A DNA stretch of 64,000 bases from Motacilla alba alba (taxonomy: Eukaryota > Chordata > Aves > Passeriformes > Motacillidae): the NCBI RefSeq assembly GCF_015832195.1, contig NW_024037374.1, forward strand, positions 310,001 through 374,000, read 5' to 3'. This document shows, piece by piece, positions 34,244-54,785 of the stretch. Position 1 is the first letter of the stretch; every line of letters starts with the position of its first letter. The notes beneath the pieces were generated by a model. It saw only the letters and a program-made list of their open reading frames with translations. It made no database searches and was not told the DNA's origin. The translations under genes were made by a program, and so were the position numbers.

Positions 34244-37200
34244 CTCCTGCAGCAGGTCCGCCTGCTCGATGGCCTTGAGGACGCTCTTCTTGGACGTGTC
34301 CTGGATCTCGCCGCCCATCACGAACTCGTCCAGGATGAAGTAGGCCTTCTCGAAGTTGAAGATGATGTCCAGCTCGCACACCTGGCCGGGACGGTCACCG
34401 CTCGCTTGGGGACACCCGGGGACACCCCCAGATCCCGCCGGGTCGGCTTACGGGGGCGGAAGTTGGGGGGTAGGGGACGTCGGGTGGCTCCTGGTGGCAC
34501 TTGGGGTATTCCGGGAGAGCTTTGGGGTGGCTCTGGTGACCTTGAGGGGCTCCTGGAGAACTTTGGGGTGGCCCTGGTGACCTTGAGGGGCTCCTGGAGA
34601 ACTTTGGGGTGGCCCTGGTGACCTTGAGGGGCTCCTGGAGAACTTTGGGGTGGCTCTGGTGTGTCCCTGATGACAACAGGATGTCCCTGAGATGTCCCTG
34701 ATGTCCCTGAGGTGACCCCAGGGTGTCCCTGATGTCCCTGAGATGTCCCTGGTGACCCTGAGGTGTCCCTGTTGACCACAGGATGAACCCAGGGTGTCTC
34801 TGATGTCCCCAAGGTGTCCCTGATGACCCTGAGGTGTTTCTGGTGACCACAGGATGTCCCTGAGATGTCCCTGATGACCCTGAGGTGTCCCTGGTGACCC
34901 TGAGGTGTCCCTGATGTCTCTGAGGTGTCCCTGGTGACCCTGAGATGTCCCTGGTGACCCTGGGGTGTCCCTGACGACCACAGGATGTTCCTGAGGTGTC
35001 CCTGATGTCCCTGAGGTGTCCCTGGTGACCCTGAAATGTCCCTGGTGACCACTGAATGTTCCTGAGGTGTCCCTGATGTCCCTGAGGTGTTTCTGGTGAC
35101 CCTGGGGTGTCCCTGGTGACCCCAGGATGTCCCTGGGGTGTCCCTGGTGACCCTGAGATGTTTCCGATGTCTCTGAGATGTCCCTGAGGTGTCCCTGGTG
35201 ACCCTGAGATGTCCCTGATGACCCTGAGGTGTCCCTGGTGACCCCGGGGTGTCCCTGATAACCCTGAGGTGTCCCTGGTGACCCCAGGATGTCCCTGAGG
35301 TGTCCCTGATGTCCCTGGGGTGTCCCTGGTGACCCTGAGATGTTTCTGATGTCTCTGAGATGTCCCTGAGGTGTCCCTGAGATGTTTCTGGTGACCCCGG
35401 GGTGTCCCTGATGACCCTGAGGTGTCCCTGGTGACCCTGGGGTGTCCCTGAGATGTTTCTGATGTCTCTGAGATGTCCCTGAGGTGTCCCTGGTGACCCC
35501 GGGGTGTCCCCGGTGTCCCCGGGCTGTCCCCCGGGCCGCGTCCCCACTCACGCTGCCGAAGTACTTGTCCAGCAGCTCCACGTAGCGGTGGATGAGCTCC
35601 AGCGTGATCAGCTCGTTGTCCTGGCCCTCGATGGCGCAGCAGAAGTAGAGGCTGGCGTACCTGGGGGACAACGGCGAGGTGGGGACGTCCCCACGGCCAC
35701 CGCGACGCAGCGGGGCACGGGGACGCGGCCCCAAGGAGACCCCAGGTGTCACCAAGGTCATGCCAAGCATGGTCAAGCCATGGTGGTCAACCCAAACACG
35801 ATCAACTCATCATGGTCAACTCATGAAGATCTACCCATCATGGTCAACCCAACCGTGATCAACTCTTCATGGTCAACCCAACCATGATCAACTCTTCATG
35901 GTCAACTCATGAAGATCTACCCATCGTGGTCAAGCCAACCACGATCAACCCATCATGGTCAACTCATGAAGATCTACCCATCGTGGTCAAGCCAACCACG
36001 ATCAACCCATCATGGTCAACTCATGAAGATCTACCCATCATGGTCAACCAAACCACGATCAACCCATCATGGTCAACTCACCATGGTCAAGTCAACCACA
36101 GTCAACGCAACCACGATCAACTCATCATGGTCAAGTGATAAATTCATCATGGCCAAGCCAACCATGATCAGCTCTTCATGGTCAAGCCAACCATGATCAA
36201 CTCTTCATGGTCAACCCATCATGGTCAACCCAATCATGGTCAAGCCATTATGGTCAACCCAGCTGTGGTCAACTCAACTGTTGCCAACTCATCATGGTCC
36301 ACCCAACTGTGGTAAACACATCAAGGTCAATCCAACCATGATCAACTCATCATGGTCAACCCATCACGGTCAAGTCAATCATGGTCAAACCAATTGTGGT
36401 CAACTCATGATGATCAACCCAACTTTGCTCAACTCATCACGGTCAACCCAACTGTGGTCAATCCATCATGGTCAACCCAACCAATGTCAACTCATCATGG
36501 TCAATCCAATCATGATTAGCTCATCATGGTCAACCCAACTGTGGTCAACCCATCACGGTCAACTTGACCATGATCAACTCATCGTGGTCAACCCAATCAT
36601 GATCAACCCATCACGCCCAACCCAACCATGATCAACTCATCGTGGTCAACCCATCATGGTCAACCCATCGTGGTCAACCCAATCATGGTCAACCCATCAC
36701 AGTCAAGTCAACCATGGTCAAACCTATTGTGGTCAACTCATGATGATCAACCCAACTTTGCTCAACTCATCATGGTCAACCCAACTGTGGTCAACCCATC
36801 ATGGTCAACTTGACCCTGATCAACTCATCGTGGTCAACCCAATCATGGTCAACCCAATCATGGTCAACCCATCACGGTCAACTTGACCATGATCAACTCA
36901 TCATGGTCAACCCAATCATGGTCAACCCATCATCGTCAACCCAATCATGGTCAACCCATCACGGACAACTTGACCATGATCAACTCATCGTGGTCAACCC
37001 AACTGTGGTCAATCCATCACGGTCAACCCAACCATAGCCAACCCATTATCGTCAACCCAACTGTGGTCAACCCATCACGGTCAACTTGACCATGATCAAT
37101 TCATCGTGGTCAACCCATCATGGTCAACCCATCACGGTCAACTTGACCATGATCAATTCATCGTGGTCAACCCATCATGGTCAACCCAACCACGATCAAT

Positions 37201-39423
37201 GCCCATTTTTGGCTCAGAAAATCCCTTTTTTTTGCCGCGAAACCCCGTTTTTTTTGGACTCTCCACTTTTTCCTCAATTTTTGGTTTTTTTTTTGACCAA
37301 ACCTCATTTTTTACCATTTTTTTTGTATTTTTTTTTTTTTTTTTTACCTCTTGTAGACCACCTTGAGGTCCCTCCACTCGAGGAAACTGCACATTTTGGG
37401 TTTCCTGGCCAGCACCACCTGCATCAGCTCCCGCACCATCTTCTTCTTGTCCTTGTCGGCCGTGGCCAGGTACCACTTCTGCAGCCTCAGTTTCCCTTGG
37501 CGGCTGAACAGCAGCATGAACCGCATCTGGGGGGGGCTGGGGGGTCACTGGGGGGGACTGGGAGGGACTGGGATGGACTGGGAGGGGGTTTGGGGGGATT
37601 TTGGGGGAGTTTTGGGGGAGTTTTGGGGAATTTAAGGGGGATTTTGGGGGGATTTGGGGTCACTGGGAGGGACTGGGGGGCACTGGGGGGGACTGGAAGC
37701 AACTGGGAGGGGGTTTGGGGGGATTTTGGGGGGATTTGGGGTCACGGGGAGGGACTGAGAGTGACTGGGGGGGACTGGGAAGGACTGGGAGGAACTGGGA
37801 GAGGGTTTGGGGAGATTTTGGGGAGTTTTGGGTTTTTTTGGGGGGAGATTTGGGGGAATTTAAGGGGGATTTTGGGGAGTTTGGGGGGATTTGGGGTCAC
37901 TGGGGGGGACTGGAAGCAACTGGGAGGGGGTTTGGGGGGATTTTGGGGGGATTTGGGGGAGTTTTGGGTTTTTTTTTGGGGGAATTTAAGGGGGATTTGG
38001 GGTCACGGGGAGGGACTGAGAGTGACTGGGGGGGACTGGGAGGGACTGGGAGGAACTGGGAGAGGGTTTGGGGAGATTTTGGGGAGTTTTGGGTTTTTTT
38101 GGGGGGAGTTTTGGGGGAATTTGGGGGAATTTAAGGGGGATTTTGGGGGGTTTGGGGGGATTTGGGGTCACTGGGGGGGACTGGAAGCAACTGGGAGGGG
38201 GTTTGGGGGGATTTTGGGGGATTTTGGGGGAGTTTTGGGGTTTTTTGGGGGAATTTAAGGGGGATTTTGGGTCACTGGGAGGGACTGGGAGCAACTGGGA
38301 GGAACTTGGAGGGGGTTTGGTGGGCTTTTGGGGAGTTTTGGGGGAATTTAAGGGGGATTTTGGGGGGACTTGGGGTCACTGGGAGGGACTGGGAGGGACT
38401 GGGGGACTGGGAGGGGGTTTGGGGGGATTTTGAGGGGATTTAGGGGAGTTTTGGGGGTTTTTTGGGGGAATTTAAGGGGGATTTGGGGTCACGGGGAGGG
38501 ACTGGGAGGGACTGGGGGGGACTGGGAGGGACTGGGAGGGGGTTTGGGGGGATTTGGGGGTGTTTTGGGGTTTTTTGGGGAGTTTTGGGGGAATTTAGGG
38601 GGGATTTTGGGGAGTTTGGGGTGATTTGGGGTCACTGGGGGGGACTGGAAGCAACTGGGAGGGGGTTTGGGGGGATTTTGGGGGGATTTGGGGGAGCTTT
38701 GGGGTTTTTTTGGGGGAATTTAAGGGGGATTTGGGGTCACGGGGAGGGACTGGGAGGGACTGGGGGGGACTGGGAGGAAGTGGGAGGGGGTTTGGGGGGA
38801 TTTGGGGGTGTTTTGGGGTTTTTTGGGGAGTTTGAGGGGAATTTAGGGGGGATTTTGGGGAGTTTGGGGGGATTTGGGATCACTGGGGGGACTGGGAGCA
38901 ACTGGGAGGGTGTTTGGGGCAATTTTGAGGAGTTTTGAGAGGATTTTGGGGACATTTTTGTGGGATTTGAAGAGGGTTGGGGGGGATTTGGGGGATTTGA
39001 GGTCACCTGGGGGGGACTGGGAGTGACTGGGAGGATTCGGGGGGATTTTGGGTCTGGGAATGAATTTTGGGGGGGGGGTTGGTTTGGGAATGAATTTGGG
39101 GGGGGATTTGGAGTCAGGGGATGGATTTGGGGGGATTTTGGGATCGGAGATGGATTTTTGGGGGGATTTTGGGGTTGGGGATCAGGTAAGGGGGGGTTCC
39201 CGAGGTGGTGGGAGGGGTCTGGAGAGTCACGTGGTAAGGGGGGGGAGGGGTGAGGTCACGTGGGCTCGGACCCCGGGAGGGTCTCGGGGGCAACCCGAGG
39301 TCACGTGCTCAGGGGTCAAAGGTCACCCCCCTGAGGTCATGCCCGCCCTCCCCTCCCCCAATTCCCCCCCCCACGTGACTGCCCCTCCCCAACCACGTGA
39401 CTGCCGCGCCCCCCACTCACCAT
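34244..39423 (-). CDS. AP1S1: AP-1 complex subunit sigma-1A, last exon missing
   Basis: Small (sigma) subunit of the AP-1 clathrin adaptor, which sorts membrane cargo at the trans-Golgi network and endosomes. Exons in transcript order: 39423-39421 (only the ATG), 37526-37348, 35660-35552, 34381-34244. The protein reads [19 protein letters not shown]..., continues through [32 protein letters not shown] and [11 protein letters not shown], and ends at ADLLQE, 143 residues. Human AP1S1 has 158 residues, so about 15 residues in one final exon are absent. WYLAT and MVRELMQVV mark AP1S1 rather than AP1S2 or AP1S3. The single-codon first exon and the intron positions fit the vertebrate gene. The final exon was not found down to the gap at 32,089. 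Conservation is very high, in contrast to the neighbouring SERPINE1. Confidence 0.97.
34500..35535. repeat. GAGGTGTCCCTGGTGACCCT minisatellite in AP1S1 intron 3
   Basis: About 1 kb of units near 18-20 bp (TGAGGTGTCCCTGATGACCC) plus a block with CTTTGGGGTGGCCCTGGTGA at 34,510-34,660. Antisense frames are open by composition only. Confidence 0.9.
35765..37200. repeat. ATGGTCAACCCATC minisatellite in AP1S1 intron 2
   Basis: About 1.4 kb of units of 15-18 bp (CATGGTCAACCCAACC), with a longer unit containing ATGAAGATCTACCCATC at 35,810-36,050. AT-richer than neighbouring repeats. Confidence 0.92.
37530..39060. repeat. G-rich minisatellite in AP1S1 intron 1
   Basis: Higher-order units of roughly 200-300 bp composed of GGGAGGGACTGGGGGGGACT and GGGGGATTTTGGGGGGATTT blocks. 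It fills intron 1 up to about 350 bp from the start codon. Confidence 0.92.
39228..39399. promoter_or_regulatory. Five GTCACGTG motifs just inside AP1S1 intron 1
   Basis: CACGTG palindromes occur at 39,228, 39,257, 39,302, 39,372 and 39,394. Each is extended to GTCACGTG on one strand, the flank preferred by TFEB/TFE3 (CLEAR element) and USF. They lie within 200 bp downstream of the start-codon exon in the CpG-rich promoter region. A lysosome/endosome trafficking gene as a CLEAR target is reasonable, but only the motif is seen. Confidence 0.55.
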
Positions 39424-39880
39424 GGCGCCGTGTCCCGGGGGAGGGGCCGCGGCCGAGGCCGGGAACCGGGGGTCGGGGAGGTCGGGGGGGGGTCCGGGAG
39501 GGGGTCCCGGAGGGGTCCCGGGGGTCGGGGGGGGTCGGACGGGGCCGCTCCGCGCCTCCGGCAGCGCCGCGCCGGGCCCGCCGCTTCCGGGTCTGACGTC
39601 ACCGCGCATGCGCCGGAGGGCGCGGCGTGTCGCCATGGCAACGAAAAGGGGGCGCGGCCTTAAGGGGAGGTTCCCGCTGATAGGGCGGGGGGTTTCCATA
39701 GCAACAGATAGAGGCGGGGCTTGTCGCCAAGGTAACCGCGGCCAGCTTCCCGCCAAAGTGAGGCTGTTGCCGTGGTAACGGGGAAGGGGCGTGGTCTAAC
39801 ATTAAGGGGGCGCGGCTGTTGCCTTGGCAACGCGGCGCTGGCGGGTACCGGTTGCTATGGGGGTGTTGCTATGGCAGCGG
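39421..39880 (-). promoter_or_regulatory. AP1S1 CpG-island promoter with NRF1 and X-box motifs
   Basis: GC-rich, CpG-dense and non-repetitive sequence immediately upstream of the AP1S1 ATG. It has an NRF1 palindrome GCGCATGCGC at 39,604-39,613 and a run of RFX X-box palindromes between 39,629 and 39,878. There is no TATA box. The 5' UTR is probably within 39,424-39,600. Confidence 0.7.
39629..39878. promoter_or_regulatory. Homotypic cluster of RFX X-boxes
   Basis: Five 14-bp matches to GTNRCC-RGYAAC with a 2-bp spacer, or a very close variant: GTCGCCATGGCAAC (39,629), GTTTCCATAGCAAC (39,692), GTCGCCAAGGTAAC (39,723), GTTGCCGTGGTAAC (39,766) and GTTGCCTTGGCAAC (39,818). Two degenerate copies follow at 39,851 and 39,865. 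The sequence between the sites is not repetitive, so the sites appear to be kept or gained individually. Confidence 0.75.
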
Positions 39881-39954
39881 AGGGTGGATTTTGGGGGGGG
39901 AAAGGGGAATTTGGGGTTCTGGGGTTGGAGATGCCCATGGGGACGTGGTGGTGA

Positions 39955-41535
39955 CCACAACTGCAGGACACGAGTGACCACGACCCCAGGACAGGAGTGA
40001 CCACAGTGACAGGACAGGAGTGACCACAGCCCCAGGACAGGAGTGACCACAGCCCTAGGACAGGAATGACCACAGCCCCCAGGACAGGAGTGACCACAGC
40101 CCCCAGGACAGGAGTGACCACAGCGCCAGGACAGGAGTGACCACAGCGCCAGGAGAGGAGTGACCACAGCCCTAGGACAGGAATGACCACAGCCCCCAGG
40201 ACAGGAGTGACCACAGCACCAGGACAGGAGTGACCACAGCCCCAGGAGAGGAGTGACCACAGCCCTAGGACAGGAATGACCACAGCCCCCAGGACAGGAG
40301 TGACCACAGCGCCAGGAGAGGAGTGACCACAGCGCCAGGAGAGGAGTGACCACAGCGCCAGGACAGGAGTGACCACAGCCCCAGGACAGGAGTGACCACA
40401 GTGCCAGGAGAGGAGTGACCACAGCCCCAGGACAGGAGTGACCACAGCGCCAGGACAGGAGTGACCACAGCCCCAGGACAGGAGTGACCACAGTGCCAGG
40501 AGAGGAGTGACCACAGTGCCAGGACAGGAGTGACCACAGCCCCCAGGACAGGAGTGACCACAGTGCCAGGAGAGGAGTGACCACAGTGCCAGGACAGGAG
40601 TGACCACATCCCAGGACAGGAGTGACCACAGTGCCAGGAGAGGAGTGACCACAGTGACCCCAGGACAGGAGTGACCACATCCCAGGACAGGAGTGACCAC
40701 AGTGCCAGGAGAGGAGTGACCACAGCGCCAGGACAGGAGTGACCACAGCCCCCAGGACAGGAGTGACCACAGCGCCAGGACAGGAGTGACCACAGCCCCA
40801 GGACAGGAGTGACCACAGCGCCAGGACAGGAGTGACCACAGCGCCAGGAGAGGAGTGACCACAGCCCCCAGGACAGGAGTGACCACATCCCAGGACAGGA
40901 GTGACCACAGTGCCAGGAGAGGAGTGACCACAGCCCCCAGGACAGGAGTGACCACAGCCCCCAGGACAGGAGTGACCACAGTGCCAGGAGAGGAGTGACC
41001 ACACTGACAGGAGAGGAGTGACCACAGTGACCCCAGGACAGGAGTGACCACAGTGCCAGGAGAGGAGTGACCACAGTGACAGGACAGGAGTGACCACAGC
41101 CCCAGGAGAGGAGTGACCACAGCCCTAGGACAGGAATGACCACAGCCCCCAGGACAGGAGTGACCACAGCCCCAGGAGAGGAGTGACCACAGCGCCAGGA
41201 CAGGAGTGACCACAGCCCCCAGGACAGGAGTGACCACAGCGCCAGGACAGGAGTGACCACAGTGACAGGAGAGGAGTGACCACAGCCCCCAGGACAGGAG
41301 TGACCACAGTGCCAGGAGAAGAGTGACCACAGCCCCCAGGACAGGAGTGACCACAGCCCCAGGACAGGAATGACCACAGCCCCAGGACAGGAGTGACCAC
41401 AGCCCCAGGACAGGAGTGACCACAGTGACAGGACAGGAGTGACCACAACTGCAGGACACGAGTGACCACGACCCCAGGACAGGAGTGACCACAGCGCCAG
41501 GACAGGAGTGACCACAGCGCCAGGACAGGAGTGAC
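39955..41535. repeat. GACCACAGCGCCAGGACAGGAGT minisatellite
   Basis: About 60-65 units of 23-27 bp between the AP1S1 promoter and the SERPINE1 3' end. Three frames of the minus strand remain open for hundreds of codons because the unit has no stop. No splice or start context supports a gene. Confidence 0.95.
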
Positions 41536-41559
41536 CCCACGCCCGGGTTTTGGGGTGAC

Positions 41560-41665
41560 CCCAAATAAATGTAATATATCTATTAAATTTGATAAATTTA
41601 ATATATTTTATAAATTTATTATATTTAATAAATTTATCATATTTTATATATTAAACTCTCCCCAA
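41560..41665 (-). other. AT-rich island in the SERPINE1 3' UTR
   Basis: Roughly 100 bp of nearly pure A/T in otherwise GC-rich DNA, 240-340 nt downstream of the SERPINE1 stop. On the minus strand it contains ATTTA-type elements and the poly(A) hexamer AATAAA at 41,620-41,615. The human PAI-1 mRNA also has AU-rich 3' UTR control sequences, so a role in mRNA stability is plausible. Confidence 0.55.
41615..41620 (-). terminator. SERPINE1: SERPINE1 poly(A) signal AATAAA
   Basis: Minus-strand AATAAA 282 nt after the stop codon, in the AT-rich island. It is the best canonical hexamer downstream of the gene. Confidence 0.55.
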
Positions 41666-41901
41666 TAATTTACATCTCCCCCAGACTCCACATGAGATCC
41701 CAATTGGGGATCTCAATTTTAGGGTGATCCCATTTTGGGGTGTCTCCAGTTTGGGGTGTCCCAGTTACAGCGTGATCCCAGTTTGGGGTGATCCAATTTT
41801 AGGGTGCCCCAATTTTGGGGCAATGTAATTTTGGGGTGTCCCAATTTTGGGGTGATCCAATTTTGGGGTGTCCCAAATTTTGGGGTGCCTCTCCAGGGTG
41901 C

Positions 41902-51030
<9,129 letters not shown>

Positions 51031-51149
51031 CCTGGAGGGACATGGGACACTGGGGTTACTGGGGACACTGGGGACGCTGAGGATGCTGCGGCAGCCCCTT
51101 CCCCCTCCCAGGGGACACCGGGGTGACACTTGGGGTGGCACCAGGGGTG

Positions 51150-52430
51150 GGGCCACTGCTGGTGTCACCCCCAGTCCTAATCCCGGTCCTAAACCCGGTC
51201 CTGGTGTCATCCCAGTCCTGATCCCAATCCTAAACCCAGTCCTGGTCTCATCCCAGTCCTGATCCCAATCCTAAACCCAGTCCTGGTCTCATCCCAGTCC
51301 TGGTGTCATCCCAGTCCTGATCCCAATCCTAAACCCAGTCCTGATCCTAAACCCAGTCCTGGTGTCATCCCAGTCCTGATCCATCACCCCCAGTCTTAAT
51401 ACTGATCCTAAACCCAGCCCCGGTCCCAGTCCCAGTCCTGGTGTCACCCCCTGTCCCAACCCTGATCCTAATCCCAGTCCCAGTCCCAGTCCCAGTCCCA
51501 GTCCCAATCCTGATCCTAAACCCAGTCCCAGTCCCAATCCCAATCTTAAACTCAGTCCCAGTCCCAATCCTGATCCTAAACCGAGTCCCAGTCCCAGTCC
51601 CAGTCCCAGTCCCAGTCCCAGTCCCAGTCCCAGTCCCGGTCCCGCTGCCCCCTCACCTCTCTCTGGTCTCGGTCCCGGTTCCGCTGGCCCAGAATCGGCT
51701 CCGCTTCTGGTCCCAGTATCCCGGTCCCGGTCCGGGTCTCACTCCGGATGTCCCAGTCCCGGTCCCGGTGCTTTAATCCTGGTCCCGATCCTGGTCCTGT
51801 TCCCGCTGTCCCGGTTCGGATCCTGGCCCCGGTCCTGGTCTCACTCCCGATGTCCCAGTCCCAGTCCTGTTCCCGATGTCCCGGTTCTGATGTCCCGGTT
51901 CCAATGTCCCGCTTCCGATGTCCCGGTTCCGATGTCCCGGTCCCGTTCCTGTTCCCGATGTCCCGGACCCGATGTCCCAGTCCCGGTCCCGGTCCCGGTC
52001 CCGTTCCTGTTCCCTGTGTCCCGGTTCTGATCCCGGTCCAGCCCCGATGTCCCGGTTCTGATGTCCCGGTTCCGATCTCGTTCCCGAAGTCCCGGTTCCG
52101 ATGTCCCGGTTCTGATCCCGGTCCCGGTTCCGATGTCCCGGTTCCTATATCCCGGTTCCGGTCTCACTCCCGATGTCCCGGTTCTGATCCCGGTCCCAGC
52201 CCCGATGTCCCGGTTCCGATGTCCCGGTGCCGGTCCCGTTCCTGTTCCCGATGTCCCAGCCCCGATGTCCCGGTCCCGGTCCCGTTCCTGTTCCCGATGT
52301 CCCAGCCCCGATGTCCCGGTTCCGATGTCCCGGTGCTGGTCCTGGTCCCGGTCCCGTTCCTGTTCCCGATGTCCCGGTCCCGATGTCCCGGTTCCGATGT
52401 CCCGGTGCCGGTCCCGGTCCCGTCTCTGGA
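51150..52430. repeat. CCCAGTCCTGATCC and CCCGGTTCCGATGT minisatellites, presumed SERPINE1 intron 1
   Basis: 51,150-51,650 has units of CCCAGTCCTGATCCCAATCC and simple CCCAGT runs. 51,650-52,430 has CCCGGTTCCGATGTCCCGGT units. They lie between the first coding exon and the predicted promoter, so they should be intron 1. Confidence 0.85.
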
Positions 52431-52500
52431 GCCGCCTCCGGCGCCGCCGGCGCCTTTAAAGGGCGGGGCGGGGGCGGGGGGGGGGGGACGACAAAGGGGG
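52430..52500 (-). promoter_or_regulatory. SERPINE1: Predicted SERPINE1 core promoter
   Basis: On the minus strand, GC boxes (52,461-52,480, CCCCGCCC type) are followed by TTTAAA at 52,460-52,455, a TATA-like element, and then by GC-rich unique sequence. Human SERPINE1 also has a TATA promoter and a non-coding first exon, so the start of transcription may lie near 52,430. The exon 1 donor was not identified. Confidence 0.45.
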
Positions 52501-52539
52501 GGGGGATTTCCACTGGTGTCCCCCCCTTACGTCACCACC

Positions 52540-53620
52540 CGTGTCCCGTGTCCCTTCCCATGACCCCTCTGTCACCCCCGGGTGTCACCCGTGTCCCCTC
52601 TGTGACCCCCGTGACCCCCCCCATGTCCCCCTGTGACCCCCGTGACCCCCCATGACCCCTCTGTGACCCCCCCGGTGTCACCCGTGTCCCCTCTGTGACC
52701 CCCGTGACCCCCCCATGTCCCTTTCCGTGTCCCCCATGTCCCCCCCATGTCCCCATGTCCCCCTGTGTGCCCCACATCCCCCATGTCCCCCCCATGTCCC
52801 CATGTCCCCTGTGACCACCCATGTCCCCCTGTGTCCCCCGTGTCCCCCACACCCCCATGTCCCCCCCATGTCCCTGTGACCCCCTGTGACCCCCCCCATG
52901 TCCCCTCGTGTCCCCCGTGTCCCCCACACCCCCCATGTCCCCGCCACATCCCCTGTGTCCCCCTGTGACCTTTGTGCCCCCCCCAGTGTCCCCTGGGTCT
53001 CCCCCCCCGCGCTGTCACCCCGGGGTGACGCCAGGGCCCCCCCCATGTCCCCTGTGACCTTTGCCCCTCCCCCAATGTCCCCTGGGTGTCCCCCCCCCCC
53101 CCCCGCGCGCTGTCACCCCGGGGTGACACCAGGCCCCCCCCCATGTCCCCTGTGACCTTTGCGCCCCCCCAATGTCCCCTGTGACCCCCCCAATGTCCCC
53201 TAGGTGTGTCCCCCCCCCCCCCGCGCTGTCACCCCAGGGTGACGCCAGGGCCCCCCCACGTCCCCTGTGACCTTTGTGCCCCCCCAGTGTCCCCTGGGTG
53301 TCCCCCCCGTGCTGTCACCCCGGGGTGACGCCAGGGCCCCCCCACGTCCCCCGTGTCCCCCTGTGACCTTTGTGCCCCCTCAATGTCCCCTAGGTGTGTC
53401 CCCTCCTGCCACTGCCACCCCAGGGTGACGCCAGGGCCCCCCCACGTCCCCTGTGACCTTTGTGCCCCCCCCCCCCCCCAGTGTCCCCTGGGTGTCCCCC
53501 CCCGCGCTGTCACCCCGGGGTGACGCCAGGGCCCCTTCCTGCGGGGTGACGTGGTGGCAGCTGCGGTGGCAGCGGCGGTGGCAGCTCTGGGGACACCGGG
53601 GACAAGAGGGGTGGGGGGAG
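52540..53620. repeat. CCCATGTCCCCCGTGTCCCC minisatellite and approximately 100-130-bp repeat
   Basis: 52,540-52,960 has short C-rich units. 52,960-53,560 has about five units of roughly 100-130 bp with CACCCCGGGGTGACGCCAGG and CCCCTGTGACCTTTG. No gene is seen. Confidence 0.88.
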
Positions 53621-53689
53621 GGCAATTGGGGGTGCCCGAGCCCCCCCCCCTTTGGGCTCTGGGGTCGCTTCCGGTGCCCCAGAGACCCC

Positions 53690-54430
53690 GTGGATCCCCT
53701 GCAGACCCCATAGATCCCCTATGGACCCCATGGACCCCATAGATCCCCTATAGACCCCATAGATCCCTTATAGACCCCATAGATCCCATAGATCCCCTAT
53801 AGACCCCATAGACCCCCTATGGACCCCATGGACCCCATAGATCCCCTATAGACCCCATAGATCCCCTGCAGACCCCATAGATCCCCTATGGACCCCACGG
53901 ACCCCATAGATCCCCTATACACCCCATAGATCCCCTATGGGCCCCATAGATCCCCTATGGACCTGATAGATCCCATAGATCCCCTATAGACCCCATAGAT
54001 CCCCTATGGACCCCATAGACACCCCCCAGGGCTCCATAGACCCCATAGATCCCCTATAGACCCCATAGACCCCCTACAGACCCCATAGATCTCCTATGGA
54101 CCCCATAGACCCCCTATAGACCCCATAGAACCCCTATAGACCCCCATAGACCCCGTAGATCCCCTACAGATTCCATAGATCCCCTGCAGACCCCATAGAC
54201 ACCCCCCAGGGCCCCATAGACCCCCTATAGACCCCAAAGATCCTATAGATCCCTATAGAACCCCATAGATCCCCTGCAGAACCCCATAAACCCCCCACCC
54301 AGCACCCCATAGGCCCTATAGACCCCATAGATCCCCTATAGCCCCCATAGACCCCCCCCCCAGCACCCCATAACCCTATAGACCCCATAGACCCCCCCAT
54401 AACCCCCTATAGACCCCACAAATCCCCCAA
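53690..54430. repeat. CCCCATAGATCCCCTATAGA minisatellite
   Basis: About 740 bp of units near 10 and 20 bp. Intergenic, upstream of SERPINE1. Confidence 0.93.
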
Positions 54431-54785
54431 ACCCCCCAATCCCAAACCCCTCCGGGAAAAAAAACCCCAATTTTTTCCTTTTCTCCCCCCTTTTTTCTCC
54501 TTTTATTCCTTTTTATTTTTCATTTTTCCCCCCTTTTTTCCCCATTTTCCCCCATTTTCTCCTTTTTTCTTCCCCTTTTTTTTCCACGTTTTATTTTCCA
54601 TTTTTTTCATTCCTTTTTTCCCCTTTTATTCCTTTTTATTTTTCATTTTTCCCCCCTTTCCCCCCATTTTTTCCCATTTTCTCCTTTTTTCTTCCCGTTT
54701 TTTTCCCACGTTTTATTTTCCTTTTTTTCCCCCCCTTTTTTATTCCTATTTTTTTCTCTCTTTTTTTTTTCTCCCTTTTTTTTGC
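54430..54785. repeat. Homopyrimidine tract (T/C)
   Basis: About 350 bp almost entirely of T and C on the plus strand (TTTTCCCCCCTTTTTTC and similar), with few interruptions. It could adopt triplex DNA. Confidence 0.9.

Noticed and set aside
39955..41535. Possible CRISPR-like array of direct repeats
   Set aside because: There are no unique spacers of constant length and the context is vertebrate; it is a VNTR.
39802..41564. Minus-strand frames with LWSLLSWHCGHSCPG repeats
   Set aside because: Pure minisatellite with a unit lacking stops; no conserved domain, start context or splice sites.
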